64,000 nt of DNA from assembly GCF_022132145.1 (NCBI RefSeq), contig NZ_JAJISP010000009.1, forward strand, positions 62,001 through 126,000. The letters run 5' to 3'. The DNA is from Pseudomonas sp. MMS21 TM103. GTDB taxonomy: Bacteria; Pseudomonadota; Gammaproteobacteria; Pseudomonadales; Pseudomonadaceae. The notes under the pieces were generated by a model, which was not told where the DNA came from, made no database searches, and saw only the letters and a program-made list of their open reading frames with translations. How positions within the stretch are numbered: position 1 is the stretch's first letter; each line of letters opens with the position of its first letter. A program made the translations under genes and the position numbers. Shown piece by piece: positions 52,235 through 61,498 of the stretch.

Positions 52235-52506
52235 TCAGTCGAGCAGCAGGGAATTGGCGAACAGCGCCAGCGAACTGTCGTTCACGCCGATCAGTTGCAT
52301 TTTGCGCAGCACGTTGCGCGCGGTCTTGCCCTGTTAATCCAGAGCATTCACTGGCCGGACAGGTCAGCGGGGCCGACCTGGCATTCTCGGATCCAGCGGG
52401 GATGCCCACGCGGGTCGACTGGCCGGCCTTGCTCGCCCAAGCCATTGAGTACCTGCAACTCGCTCCGCGCTCCCAGATCCTGGCCACGTTTACGCTACTG
52501 TTGTGA
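52235..52506. pseudogene. Two gene tails of unknown family, in opposite orientation
   Basis: On the minus strand 52235-52333 encodes GKTARNVLRKMQLIGVNDSS and LALFANSLLLD before a stop, and an in-frame stop lies just upstream. On the plus strand about 52349-52506 encodes LAGQVSGADLAFSDPAGMPT, RVDWPALLAQAIEYLQLAPR and a stop. Both look like C-termini of real proteins without their starts. I recognise neither family. The rest, to 52723, shows nothing further. Confidence 0.4.
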
Positions 52507-52723
52507 TTAAAGCTCAGGGATAGCCAGGCGCTATTGATCCAGATCATGCGCGTGGGGAGGGAACCCTGGGGGCGACGGTACGCGCGGGCCAGCGGGCGAG
52601 GGGCCGGATGCCTGGCGAAGGGTGTGCCAGGTGCAGTGAGGAGGCCGCGCACGTTGCTGCGGCGGCGCGGTGCACCTGGCCGGTTTGCGGCTGTCGGGCT
52701 TGCTGCGCGACAGTCGGCGTACG

Positions 52724-53641
52724 TCAGCGTGCCACGCTGACCCCTTCCAGATTGGCGAAGGAGGTGTCCTTGGCAGTGAGCAGGAAGTCGCGCATAAAGG
52801 GCGAATCGAGCATGTCGGTGCGGATCCCGGCGTAGAGGGTGGCGAACAGGCCCTTGTCGCCCAGGCGCTTGGCCGTCACGTAGCCGCGCGAGCTGTATTC
52901 GTGCAGCGCCCAGTTGGGCAGGCCGCAGACGCCGCGGCCGCTGGCCACCAGTTGCATCATCATCACCGTCAGTTCCGAGGTGCGCACCTGGGCCGGCTCG
53001 ACGTCGGCCGGTTCGAGGAAGCGGGTGAAGATGTCCAGGCGGTCGCGCTCCACCGGGTAGGTGATCAGGGTCTCGCTGGCCAGGTCATCGGGGACTATGT
53101 AGGGCTTGGCAGCCAGAGGGTGCTGGTTGGCCACGGCGAGCATGGCCTCGTAGGTGAACAGCGGCACATAGGTGATCCCGGCCAGCTCCAGCGGGTCGCT
53201 GGTCACCACCAGGTCGAGGTCGCCACGGGCCAGGGCCGGTAGCGGGGCGAAGGAGAAGCCCGAGGCCAGGTCCAGCTCCACCTCCGGCCAGGCATCGCGG
53301 AACTGGTCGATGGTCGGCATCAGCCACTGGAAGCAGCTGTGGCATTCGATGGCCATGTGCAGGCGTCCGGCAGTGCCGCCGGCCAGGCGCGCCAGATCAC
53401 GCTCGGCGCCGCGCAGTAGCGGCAGCACCTCATCGGTCAATTGCAGCAAACGCAGCCCGGCACTGGTGAAGCGCACCGGCTTGGTCTTGCGCACGAACAG
53501 CGGCATGCCGAGACGCTCCTCCAGCTCCTTGAACTGGTGCGAGAGCGCCGACTGAGTCAGGTGCAGGCGCTCGGCGGCGTCGACCAGGCTTTCGCTTTCG
53601 CGCAGGGCGTGCAGGGTTTTCAGGTGGCGCAATTCGAGCAT
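52724..53641 (-). CDS. metR: MetR, LysR-family activator of methionine genes
   Basis: 305 residues. The N-terminal winged helix is MLELRHLKTLHALRESESLV, then DAAERLHLTQSALSHQFKEL. The effector domain (CHSCFQWLMPTIDQFRDAWP) resembles MetR, which senses homocysteine. It is divergent from metE with a 139-bp intergenic region that should hold its binding sites, the arrangement seen in E. coli and pseudomonads. A full TGAA-N5-TTCA is not obvious; CTATAGTTCAAGA and ATGTTGAGTTTG are partial half-sites. Confidence 0.92.
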   Translation of the reverse strand: MLELRHLKTLHALRESESLVDAAERLHLTQSALSHQFKELEERLGMPLFVRKTKPVRFTSAGLRLLQLTDEVLPLLRGAERDLARLAGGTAGRLHMAIECHSCFQWLMPTIDQFRDAWPEVELDLASGFSFAPLPALARGDLDLVVTSDPLELAGITYVPLFTYEAMLAVANQHPLAAKPYIVPDDLASETLITYPVERDRLDIFTRFLEPADVEPAQVRTSELTVMMMQLVASGRGVCGLPNWALHEYSSRGYVTAKRLGDKGLFATLYAGIRTDMLDSPFMRDFLLTAKDTSFANLEGVSVAR

Positions 53642-53780
53642 GGGGGCCTCGGCGGAAGGGTAGGGCGGATGCAGTCACCCTACATGAGTAAAACTATAGT
53701 TCAAGACGAAAATGTTGAGTTTGCCTCACGATGACGGGCTGCAGACAATACTCAGCATCATTTGTATGGAGAGTTTTGCC

Positions 53781-56072
53781 ATGGCCCTGTCCCATTCCCT
53801 GGGTTTTCCGCGTATCGGCGGCGACCGTGAATTGAAGAAAGCCCTGGAGGCCCACTGGCAGGGCGAGCTGGACGAAGCCGGCCTGCGCGCGGTCGGACGC
53901 CAGTTGCGCGCCGATCATTGGCAGCTGCAGAAAGATGCCGGTATCGAGTTGCTGCCGGTCGGCGATTTCGCCTGGTACGACCAGGTCCTTGCCCATTCGC
54001 TGGCCTTCGGCGTGATCCCCGAGCGCTTCCGTCCGGCAAATGGCCAGCCGAGCCTGGATACCCTGTTCGCCATGGCGCGGGGGGCCAGCCAGGGTTGCTG
54101 CGGTGGCGGCGCCCATGCCCAGGAACTGACCAAATGGTTCGATACCAACTACCACTACCTAGTCCCGGAATTCAGTGCCGACCAGCAGTTCCAGCTGAGC
54201 TGGGAGCAGCTGTTCGAGGAAGTCGCCGAGGCACATGCCCTCGGGCACAGCGTCAAGCCGGTGCTGATCGGCCCGCTGACCTACCTGTGGCTGGGCAAGG
54301 TCAAGGGCGGCGAGTTTGATCGTCTTGACCTGCTTGAGCGTCTGCTGCCGGTCTACGGTGAAATCCTGCAGCGCTTGGCGGCCCAGGGCGTGGAGTGGGT
54401 GCAGATCGACGAACCAATTTTGGTGCTGGACTTGCCGCAAGACTGGAAGAACGCCTTCGAACGGGCCTACAACTTGCTGCAGCGCGAGCCGGGCAAGAAG
54501 CTGATTGCCACCTATTTTGCCGGCCTGGAAGACAACCTCGGCCTGGCCGCCAACCTGCCGGTCGACGGTCTGCATATCGACCTGGTGCGTGCCCCCGAGC
54601 AGTTCCCGAGCATTCTCGATCGCCTGCCGGCCTACAAGGTGCTGTCGCTGGGCGTGGTCAACGGCCGCAACGTCTGGCGCAACGATCTGCAGCAGACCCT
54701 GGCCATCCTGCAGCAGGCCCAAGAACGTCTGGGTCAGCGCCTGTGGGTGGCTCCAAGCTGCTCGCTGTTGCACAGCCCGGTGGACCTGAGCCGTGAAGAC
54801 CACCTGGACGCCGAGCTGAAAAGCTGGCTGGCCTTTGCCGTGCAGAAGTGCGAGGAAGTCGCCCTGCTGACCCGCGCCCTGAATGACCCGCAGAGCGCCG
54901 AGGTGCAGGCTACGTTGGCGCAGAGCGAGACTGTGCAGGCCAGTCGCGCCAGCTCGCCGCGTATTCACAAACCGGCGGTGCAGGCACGTCTGGCCGCCAT
55001 CACGGCGGCCGACAGCCAGCGCCTTTCGCCGTTCGCCGCGCGCATCGAACAGCAGCGCGCACGCTTGCAACTGCCGGTACTGCCGACCACCACCATCGGC
55101 TCCTTCCCGCAGACACCGGCGATCCGCCTGGCGCGCCAGGCGTTCAAGCAGGGCAAGCTGGCACCGGCCGATTACACCGAGGCCATGCACGGCGAAATCC
55201 GCCACGCCGTTGCCGTGCAGGAAAACCTCGGGCTGGACGTGCTGGTGCACGGCGAGGCCGAGCGCAATGACATGGTCGAATACTTCGCCGAGCAGCTCGA
55301 CGGCTATGCCTTCACCCGCTTCGGCTGGGTGCAGAGCTACGGCTCGCGCTGCGTCAAACCGGCAGTGATCTATGGCGACCTGAGTCGGCCGCGAGCGATG
55401 ACGGTGGAGTGGAGCCGCTACGCCCAGACGCTCACCAGCAAGGTGATGAAAGGCATGCTCACCGGCCCGGTAACCATGCTGATGTGGTCGTTCCCGCGTG
55501 AGGACATTGGCCGCGAGCAGCAGGCGCGGCAGCTGGCGCTGGCGATCCGCGACGAGGTACAGGACCTTGAAGCCGCCGGGATCAAGATCATTCAGATCGA
55601 CGAGGCGGCGTTCCGCGAAGGCCTGCCGTTGCGCCAGGCGCACTGGCAGGGCTACCTGGACTGGGCGACCGAGGCCTTCCGCCTGTGCGCCTCGGGCGTG
55701 CGCGACGCAACGCAGATCCACACCCACATGTGCTACAGCGAGTTCAACGACGTGATCGAGTCCATCGCCGCGATGGACGCCGACGTCATCACCATCGAGA
55801 CCTCGCGCTCGGACATGCAGTTGCTGCAGGCCTTCGAGGCCTTCGATTACCCCAACGACATCGGCCCGGGGGTCTACGACATCCACTCGCCGCGGGTACC
55901 GGACAGCAGTGAGATGGTCAAGCTGCTGCGCAAGGCGGTGCAACGCATCCCCGCCGAACGTCTGTGGGTCAACCCGGACTGCGGCCTGAAAACCCGCGCC
56001 TGGGCTGAAACTGAAGCGGCGCTGGTGAATATGGTCGCCGCCGCGCGTCAGTTGCGCGGCGAGCTGGCCTGA
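53781..56072 (+). CDS. metE: Cobalamin-independent methionine synthase
   Basis: 763 residues from the ATG at 53781 with GGAGAG upstream; the frame open from 53712 lacks a site. Two barrel domains are present. The N-terminal one carries SLGFPRIGGDRELKKALEAH; the C-terminal one carries TTTIGSFPQT. Zinc ligands are in IHTHMCYSEF (His and Cys), a Glu in the DVITIETSRSDM strand and Cys in NPDCGLKTR. It transfers a methyl group from methyltetrahydrofolate polyglutamate to homocysteine. Probably activated by MetR. Confidence 0.97.
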   Translation: MALSHSLGFPRIGGDRELKKALEAHWQGELDEAGLRAVGRQLRADHWQLQKDAGIELLPVGDFAWYDQVLAHSLAFGVIPERFRPANGQPSLDTLFAMARGASQGCCGGGAHAQELTKWFDTNYHYLVPEFSADQQFQLSWEQLFEEVAEAHALGHSVKPVLIGPLTYLWLGKVKGGEFDRLDLLERLLPVYGEILQRLAAQGVEWVQIDEPILVLDLPQDWKNAFERAYNLLQREPGKKLIATYFAGLEDNLGLAANLPVDGLHIDLVRAPEQFPSILDRLPAYKVLSLGVVNGRNVWRNDLQQTLAILQQAQERLGQRLWVAPSCSLLHSPVDLSREDHLDAELKSWLAFAVQKCEEVALLTRALNDPQSAEVQATLAQSETVQASRASSPRIHKPAVQARLAAITAADSQRLSPFAARIEQQRARLQLPVLPTTTIGSFPQTPAIRLARQAFKQGKLAPADYTEAMHGEIRHAVAVQENLGLDVLVHGEAERNDMVEYFAEQLDGYAFTRFGWVQSYGSRCVKPAVIYGDLSRPRAMTVEWSRYAQTLTSKVMKGMLTGPVTMLMWSFPREDIGREQQARQLALAIRDEVQDLEAAGIKIIQIDEAAFREGLPLRQAHWQGYLDWATEAFRLCASGVRDATQIHTHMCYSEFNDVIESIAAMDADVITIETSRSDMQLLQAFEAFDYPNDIGPGVYDIHSPRVPDSSEMVKLLRKAVQRIPAERLWVNPDCGLKTRAWAETEAALVNMVAAARQLRGELA

Positions 56073-56089
56073 GAGGCACCGGGCGAGCA

Positions 56090-56119
56090 GCCGAAGGCGA
56101 CCCTAGGGTCGCCTTCGGC
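56090..56119. terminator. Perfect 30-bp palindrome between metE and a convergent LysR gene
   Basis: GCCGAAGGCGACCC and its exact complement GGGTCGCCTTCGGC are joined with almost no loop. It sits 18 bases after metE and 57 bases from the LysR stop. No T-run is present on either side, so bidirectional terminator function is inferred from position. Confidence 0.65.
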
Positions 56120-56175
56120 CTATATGGACCAGGCCACATTGCCCGCCGTCCGGCGCCAGGACGCTGGTGCGCCGC

Positions 56176-57090
56176 TCAGGGGTGGGTGCCGGTGCGCGAA
56201 CAGGCGGCGAGGTCTTCGAGGAAGGCCTGGAGAATCGGCGGCGGGGCCACTCCGCGCCGGCTGATCCGGTCGAATGGCGACATCAACTGCAGTTGCGGCG
56301 CTGCCAGTTGGCGCATTTCGCCGTTCTTGACCCAGGGTGCGGCGAAATGCATGGGCAGGAAGCCCAGGTAAGCCCCGGAGATGATCAGGATGGCCAGCGC
56401 CTCGATGTTGTCCACCGTCGCCGCCGCCTTGCTCACCCCCAGCTGTTCCAGGTCGTATTGCTGCATGTAACCCCTGGCGACTATGCGGCTCGCGCCAACT
56501 TCCTTGAGCAGTTCGGCCCCCTTGGCCTGGCTGCCGTAGAGCGGATGGCGGCGACCGCAATACAGCGCCAGGGCTTCCTGGTACAGCGCCGAGTAGGACA
56601 GGCCGGGCACGTGGATGGGGAAATGGCCGGCAGCCAGATGCAGGCGGCCATCGAGTACGCGTTCTTCCAGCTCCGCGGGAGCGCCGACATAGACGTTGAG
56701 GTGGACGTCGTGGCCCCTGGAGACGAACCGCTGAGTGGCGCGTGGTATCGGCGAATCGGGGTCGGTAATGGTGCTGTCGATGATGCCCAGGTTGAGCTGG
56801 CCGCTGATGTGCTGTTTGAGCACGTCGGCATCCGCGCAGAAGTTCTCGACTGCCGAGAGCAGACGCAGGGACGCCTCATGGATTGCCACACCTTGTTCGG
56901 TCAGCTGGAAGCCACTGCGCCCGCGTTGGCACAGCTTGACCCCGAGCCGGGTCTCCAGATGGGCCATCTGCTCGCTGATGGTCGACTGACCGGCATTCAG
57001 CGCCGCCTGGGCAGCGGAAAACCCTCCGCATTTGACGATGGTGGCGAAGACCCTGAGCAGTTTCAGGTCGACATCGTGCAGTTGAATCAC
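56176..57090 (-). CDS. LysR-family regulator divergent from the ureohydrolase operon
   Basis: 304 residues. The helix-turn-helix is GGFSAAQAALNAGQSTISEQ, then MAHLETRLGVKLCQRGRSGF. It contains RQLAAPQLQLMSPF near the C-terminus. The start codon is 156 bp from the ureohydrolase start on the other strand, so it probably activates that operon in response to a guanidino compound or degradation intermediate, as GbuR does for gbuA in P. aeruginosa. The ligand is inferred only. Confidence 0.88.
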   Translation of the reverse strand: MIQLHDVDLKLLRVFATIVKCGGFSAAQAALNAGQSTISEQMAHLETRLGVKLCQRGRSGFQLTEQGVAIHEASLRLLSAVENFCADADVLKQHISGQLNLGIIDSTITDPDSPIPRATQRFVSRGHDVHLNVYVGAPAELEERVLDGRLHLAAGHFPIHVPGLSYSALYQEALALYCGRRHPLYGSQAKGAELLKEVGASRIVARGYMQQYDLEQLGVSKAAATVDNIEALAILIISGAYLGFLPMHFAAPWVKNGEMRQLAAPQLQLMSPFDRISRRGVAPPPILQAFLEDLAACSRTGTHP

Positions 57091-57246
57091 TCAAGTCTCC
57101 TTCCTTCGAGATACATCGGAATCGACGATATGAGTATCTGATGTGCAGTATTTTTTCCACCTAAAACTGCGCCCATAGTCATTGCAACGGCGAACGCTGA
57201 CAAGGTTTGCCCATTGTCAAAACAACAAGAGTGGAGATGCCTGAAG

Positions 57247-58233
57247 ATGTCGAACAATAGTTACGAGTCCGGCCGCTTGAACTTGCCATTCGTCGGTCAT
57301 TGCACCTTCGCCAAATCCCCGGTGTGCACCGACTGGGATGCGTTGAATGCCGATGTGGCGATTCTCGGCGCGCCCAATGACATGGGCACCCAATGGCGTT
57401 CCGGCGCACGCTTCGGACCGCGTGGCATTCGCGAGGCCTCCACGCTGTTTTCCTTCGGTCACGCCGGTGCTTACGACCACGAGGACGACGTGATGTACCT
57501 GACCGCGGAAGACGTGCGCATGGTCGACGTCGGTGACGCCGACATCGTGCATACCGATATGGTCACGAGCAACGCCAACACCGAGTACGCCGTGCGCAAG
57601 ATCCTCGAGGCAGGCGCCATGCCGGTGGTGCTGGGTGGCGATCACTCGGTGCACGCGCCGGTGATCAAGGCCTTCGAGGGGCGCGGGCCTATCCATATCA
57701 TTCACTTCGATGCGCACCTGGACTTCGTCGACGAGCGCCATGGCGTGCGCTATGGCCACGGCAACCCGCTGCGCCGCGCTTCGGAGATGAACCATATCGT
57801 CGGCATGACCCAGATGGGTATCCGCAACGTGTCCTCCTCCAACCGCGCCGACTACGACGCGGCGCGCGGTGCCGGCTCGCATATCTTGTCGGTCCGCGAT
57901 GTGCGCCGCCTCGGCGCGCAAGGCGTGCTGGAGCTGATTCCCAGCGGCGTGCCCTACTACATCACCATCGACATCGACGGCTTCGACCCGTCCATCGCGC
58001 CAGGTACCGGCACCCCGAGTCACGGCGGTTTCCTCTACTACGAAGTGCTGGAAATTATCCAGGCACTGGCCAAGCGCAGCCAGGGCAATATCGTCGGCAT
58101 GGACCTGGTCGAGGTGGCGCCGGTATATGACCCCAGCGGGATGACCTCGATCCTCGCTGCGCAACTGCTGCTCAACAGTATCGGCTTCATCTTTCACGAG
58201 CGCGCCCAGGCCCGCGCCACTCAGGAGGCATAA
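57247..58233 (+). CDS. Ureohydrolase (agmatinase / guanidinobutyrase family)
   Basis: 328 residues from the ATG at 57247. The binuclear Mn site is complete: His133 (GGDHSVH), Asp155, His157 and Asp159 (FDAHLDF), Asp242 and Asp244 (IDIDGFDPS). The enzyme removes urea from a guanidino compound to give the free amine. Candidates are agmatine, 4-guanidinobutyrate and 3-guanidinopropionate; the adjacent aldehyde dehydrogenase favours a guanidino acid over agmatine. The first gene of the operon, with the dehydrogenase start two bases after its stop. Confidence 0.9.
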   Translation: MSNNSYESGRLNLPFVGHCTFAKSPVCTDWDALNADVAILGAPNDMGTQWRSGARFGPRGIREASTLFSFGHAGAYDHEDDVMYLTAEDVRMVDVGDADIVHTDMVTSNANTEYAVRKILEAGAMPVVLGGDHSVHAPVIKAFEGRGPIHIIHFDAHLDFVDERHGVRYGHGNPLRRASEMNHIVGMTQMGIRNVSSSNRADYDAARGAGSHILSVRDVRRLGAQGVLELIPSGVPYYITIDIDGFDPSIAPGTGTPSHGGFLYYEVLEIIQALAKRSQGNIVGMDLVEVAPVYDPSGMTSILAAQLLLNSIGFIFHERAQARATQEA

Positions 58234-58235
58234 CC

Positions 58236-59744
58236 ATGGACAGCATCGTTAAACAGTACCTGCAGCAGTTCGGTATCTCCGAAGCCACCCAGGCGTTTCT
58301 GGCCAAGGCGCAGAAGATGTTCATCGGCGGCGCCTGGGTCGAGGCCAGCGACGGTCAGAGCGCCGAGGTCATCGAGCCCTCGACCGAAGGCTCGCTCACC
58401 CGCATTCCCATGGGCACAACGGCGGATCTGGATCGCGCCGTGGCGGCCGCCCGCACGCAGTTCGACGGCGGCGCCTGGCGCCTGCTCAAGCCGCTGGAGC
58501 GTGAGCGCTTACTGCATCGTCTGGCCGACCTGATTGAAACCAATGCCGCCGAACTGGCCGAGATCGAATCTATCGACGTGGGCAAGTCGGTGGCCCAGGC
58601 GCGCGATGTGGACATCCAGGGCACCATCGACACTTTCCGCTACTTCGCCGGCTGGGCCAGCAAGATTCACGGGCGTACCGTCGAGCCGTCGCTGCCGGGC
58701 AACTACCTGGCCTATACGCGCAAGGAGCCGGTAGGCGTGGTCGGGGTCATCGTGCCGTGGAACTTCCCGCTGCAGACCATGGCCTGGAAGCTCGGCGCGG
58801 CCCTGGCGGTTGGCTGCACCGTGGTGGTCAAACCGGCCGAGCTGACCTCGCTGTCGGCACTACGTTTCGCCGAGCTGGTGCAGCAGGCTGGCATCCCCGA
58901 CGGCGTGGTCAACATCGTCAGCGGGCGCGGTAGCGTGGTCGGCGCGGCCATGGCCAGCCATCCGGGTATCGACAAGCTCAGTTTCACTGGTTCGACCCCG
59001 GTTGGTTGCACCGTGGGCAAGGCGGCCCTGGACCAGATGAAGCGCCTGACCCTGGAGTTGGGCGGCAAATCGCCGGTCATCGTGCTGGACGATGCCGACA
59101 TCCCGGCCGCTGCCCAGGCGGTGGCCAACGGGGTGTTCTTCAACTCCGGGCAGGTCTGCGACGCCGGCACTCGCGCCTATATTCATCGCAGCATCTATGA
59201 GCAGTTCCTAGCCGAGCTGATTGCCTACACCCGCAGCCTGAAGTTGGCTCCGGGCCTGGACCCCGACTGCTTTATCGGTCCGCTGGTATCCCCGCAGCAG
59301 CAAGCGCGGGTGCTGGACTACATCGAAACCGGCAAGCGCGAGGGCGCTGAGCTGGTGTACGGCGGCGAGCCTGTCGAAGGCCCCGGTTACTTTGTGCAGC
59401 CGACCATCTTCGCTCATTGTCGCAACGACATGCGCATCGTCCAGGAGGAGATCTTCGGCCCGGTGCTGGTCACCGCGCCGTTCGACGACGACGAGGAGGC
59501 GCTACGCCTGGCCAATGACTCGCTGTATGGCTTGGCTGCGGCGCTTTACTCCAACGATCTTGGCCGCGTGCATGGGCTGATCCCGCGGCTGCGTGCCGGC
59601 TCGGTGTACGTCAACGCCCACAGCACCATCGATCCGGCCATGCCATTCGGCGGCTACAAACAGTCCGGCTTCGGCAAGGACCTGGGCGCCGAGCAACTCG
59701 AACACCTGCTGGAGACCAAGGCGGTGTGGATCACCTTGCCATGA
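58236..59744 (+). CDS. Aldehyde dehydrogenase of the ureohydrolase operon
   Basis: 502 residues. Motifs: PWNFPLQTMAWKLGAALAVG, LSFTGSTPVGCTVGKAAL, ELGGKSPVIVLDDAD, catalytic Cys in NSGQVCDAGTRAYIHRS and EEIFGPVLVTAPF. The nearest functional analogue is 4-guanidinobutyraldehyde dehydrogenase (KauB-type), which feeds guanidinobutyrase in arginine breakdown. Substrate specificity cannot be read from the sequence. Betaine or phenylacetaldehyde dehydrogenase activities are alternatives. Confidence 0.9.
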   Translation: MDSIVKQYLQQFGISEATQAFLAKAQKMFIGGAWVEASDGQSAEVIEPSTEGSLTRIPMGTTADLDRAVAAARTQFDGGAWRLLKPLERERLLHRLADLIETNAAELAEIESIDVGKSVAQARDVDIQGTIDTFRYFAGWASKIHGRTVEPSLPGNYLAYTRKEPVGVVGVIVPWNFPLQTMAWKLGAALAVGCTVVVKPAELTSLSALRFAELVQQAGIPDGVVNIVSGRGSVVGAAMASHPGIDKLSFTGSTPVGCTVGKAALDQMKRLTLELGGKSPVIVLDDADIPAAAQAVANGVFFNSGQVCDAGTRAYIHRSIYEQFLAELIAYTRSLKLAPGLDPDCFIGPLVSPQQQARVLDYIETGKREGAELVYGGEPVEGPGYFVQPTIFAHCRNDMRIVQEEIFGPVLVTAPFDDDEEALRLANDSLYGLAAALYSNDLGRVHGLIPRLRAGSVYVNAHSTIDPAMPFGGYKQSGFGKDLGAEQLEHLLETKAVWITLP

Positions 59745-59765
59745 ACTAACGAAAGGATCAGACCA

Positions 59766-59792
59766 CCGGCATGACGCCAAGCGTCATGCCGG
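59766..59792 (+). other. Intra-operon hairpin before the microprotein gene
   Basis: CCGGCATGACGC, loop CAA and GCGTCATGCCGG form a perfect 12-bp stem. No T-run follows. It may protect or process the upstream mRNA, or reduce expression of the transporter part relative to the enzymes. Confidence 0.65.
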
Positions 59793-59839
59793 GACGCATC
59801 GGGTAGCCAATAACAAGAGCCATACGAGGTTATGTCCAG

Positions 59840-60013
59840 ATGAACAGTCAAGCCGAAAGCGTACGTGCGCAAGACCTGGAACGACGCATCCGCGTCTATG
59901 AGGAGATGGAGCAAGCCAACCACTGGCCGGGGGCCTTGAGCGCCGTCGACTACATCGCAATCACCCTGATGACGCTGGTGCTGGTGACCGGCTTCTACCT
60001 CTGGGGGTACTGA
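59840..60013 (+). CDS. 57-residue single-helix membrane microprotein
   Basis: ATG at 59840, TGA at 60011-60013. The N-terminal half is charged and helical (ESVRAQDLERRIRVYEEMEQ). A single membrane helix (YIAITLMTLVLVTGFYLWGY) runs to the very end. The permease start follows three bases later, so both are probably translated together. Tiny membrane proteins encoded directly before a permease sometimes serve as small subunits or stabilisers; that role is inferred. It is not a family I can name. Confidence 0.75.
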   Translation: MNSQAESVRAQDLERRIRVYEEMEQANHWPGALSAVDYIAITLMTLVLVTGFYLWGY

Positions 60014-60016
60014 TTT

Positions 60017-61498
60017 ATGACCATGTCAGATAAGGTTGATCTCAGCCAAGAGGCTGAACGCGGTGATACCCCCTTGCTGCCCAACGAGCGCATGTGGGGC
60101 TTCTGGGAGTTCACTTACGCCAACTCGGCCCTGGCCATCGCCACCTGGGCCTTCCTCATCGGCGGCGCCACCGCGCTGTTCGTCGGCGTCACCGAAGGCA
60201 TCGCCGCCATCGTCATCGGTAACATCATCGGCGTAGTGCTGGCGAGCTTCTCCACCTGCGTACCCTGCGGCAAATACGGCACCGAGCAGTTCACCTTCCT
60301 GCGCAGCATGTTTGGCAGCAACGGCAGCCGCCTGGTCTATTTGCTGGCGGTGGTGGGCCTGACCATGGGCTGGCTGGCGGTGTTGGGGCTGATGTTCGGT
60401 CGCTCGATCGACGGCCTGACCGGCCTGCTGAACGAGCATGAAGCGCAGCCGACTGGGACGCTGGTGATGGTCGCGAGCCTCTTCGCCATCCTCCTGACCG
60501 GTTTCGTGGTCGCCAGGGGGCCCACCTCGATCAAGTGGTTCAACACCCTGGTCGCGCCAGCGCTGGTGCTGATCATGGGCGCGATGCTCTACCTGATCCT
60601 CAGCGAGCGTAGCTTCGCCGAACTGCTGGCCCTGCCGGCCCTGGACGCGCCCTTCGCCGACAAGCGGGTCAACTTCATGATCGCGGTGGAGATCAACATG
60701 GCAGCGGGCTTCTCCTGGTGGCCCTACGTTGGCAACCTGGCGCGCCTGACCAAGAACCAGCGCACTGCGTTCTGGCCGAACCTCATCGGCATCTTCGGCG
60801 CCGCGGTGTTGGGCGAGGTGGTCGGCATGACGGCAGCCGCCGCGTTGGGCGACAGTGATCCAACCATCTGGATGACCCATATCGGTGGCCTGGTATTCGG
60901 TGTCATCGCCCTCGGTTTCGTCGCCTTCGCCAACGTCACCAGCATGATCAACATTCTCTACACCTCGATCGTCGGCCTGCGCCAGGTCGTCGGTAAACAG
61001 TTGCAGGCGGTGAAGTGGGAACTGCTGGTGGCGTTGTTCTGTGTGATACCGCTGATCATCGTCATGGTCGCCCCCGGCATCTACGACGGCTTCTTCATCT
61101 TCCTGGTGTGGACTTCGGCGCTGAATAGCGCGCTCGCCGGGATCGGCATCGCCGAGTACTTCTTCCTGCGTAAGCAACGGATGAACCTGCGCCATCTGTA
61201 CGCGCCTGAGCAGCAATCGCCGTACCACTACTGGAAAGGCTTCAATCCGATCGCACTGCTGGCACTGGTAGTTGGCTTCGTTGTCTATGTGGCGCTGTGG
61301 AATCCGCAGACGCTGGACCACACCACGCTGTTCACCTTCATCTCCGCTTCGCTGCCGGGCTGTGTGATCGCCGGTCTCGCCCACTACCTGCTGACCCGTG
61401 TATTCGCCACTCGACTGGGTTGGGGCGCCTACGCGCCGCGCGGCAGTGCCAAGCCCACTTCCCTGGATCTCAATGCAGAGGGCTTGAGCAATGACTAA
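60017..61498 (+). CDS. NCS1-family permease
   Basis: 493 residues with about 12 helices; ATG at 60017 or 60023. The N-terminus (LLPNERMWGFWEFTYANSAL) and MVAVEINMAAGFSWWPYVGN-like segment (IAVEINMAAGFSWWPY) are characteristic of purine, cytosine, hydantoin and thiamine importers. Here it probably imports the substrate of the operon, perhaps a guanidino compound. Its stop overlaps the start of the GMC gene by eight bases. Confidence 0.9.
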   Translation: MTMSDKVDLSQEAERGDTPLLPNERMWGFWEFTYANSALAIATWAFLIGGATALFVGVTEGIAAIVIGNIIGVVLASFSTCVPCGKYGTEQFTFLRSMFGSNGSRLVYLLAVVGLTMGWLAVLGLMFGRSIDGLTGLLNEHEAQPTGTLVMVASLFAILLTGFVVARGPTSIKWFNTLVAPALVLIMGAMLYLILSERSFAELLALPALDAPFADKRVNFMIAVEINMAAGFSWWPYVGNLARLTKNQRTAFWPNLIGIFGAAVLGEVVGMTAAAALGDSDPTIWMTHIGGLVFGVIALGFVAFANVTSMINILYTSIVGLRQVVGKQLQAVKWELLVALFCVIPLIIVMVAPGIYDGFFIFLVWTSALNSALAGIGIAEYFFLRKQRMNLRHLYAPEQQSPYHYWKGFNPIALLALVVGFVVYVALWNPQTLDHTTLFTFISASLPGCVIAGLAHYLLTRVFATRLGWGAYAPRGSAKPTSLDLNAEGLSND

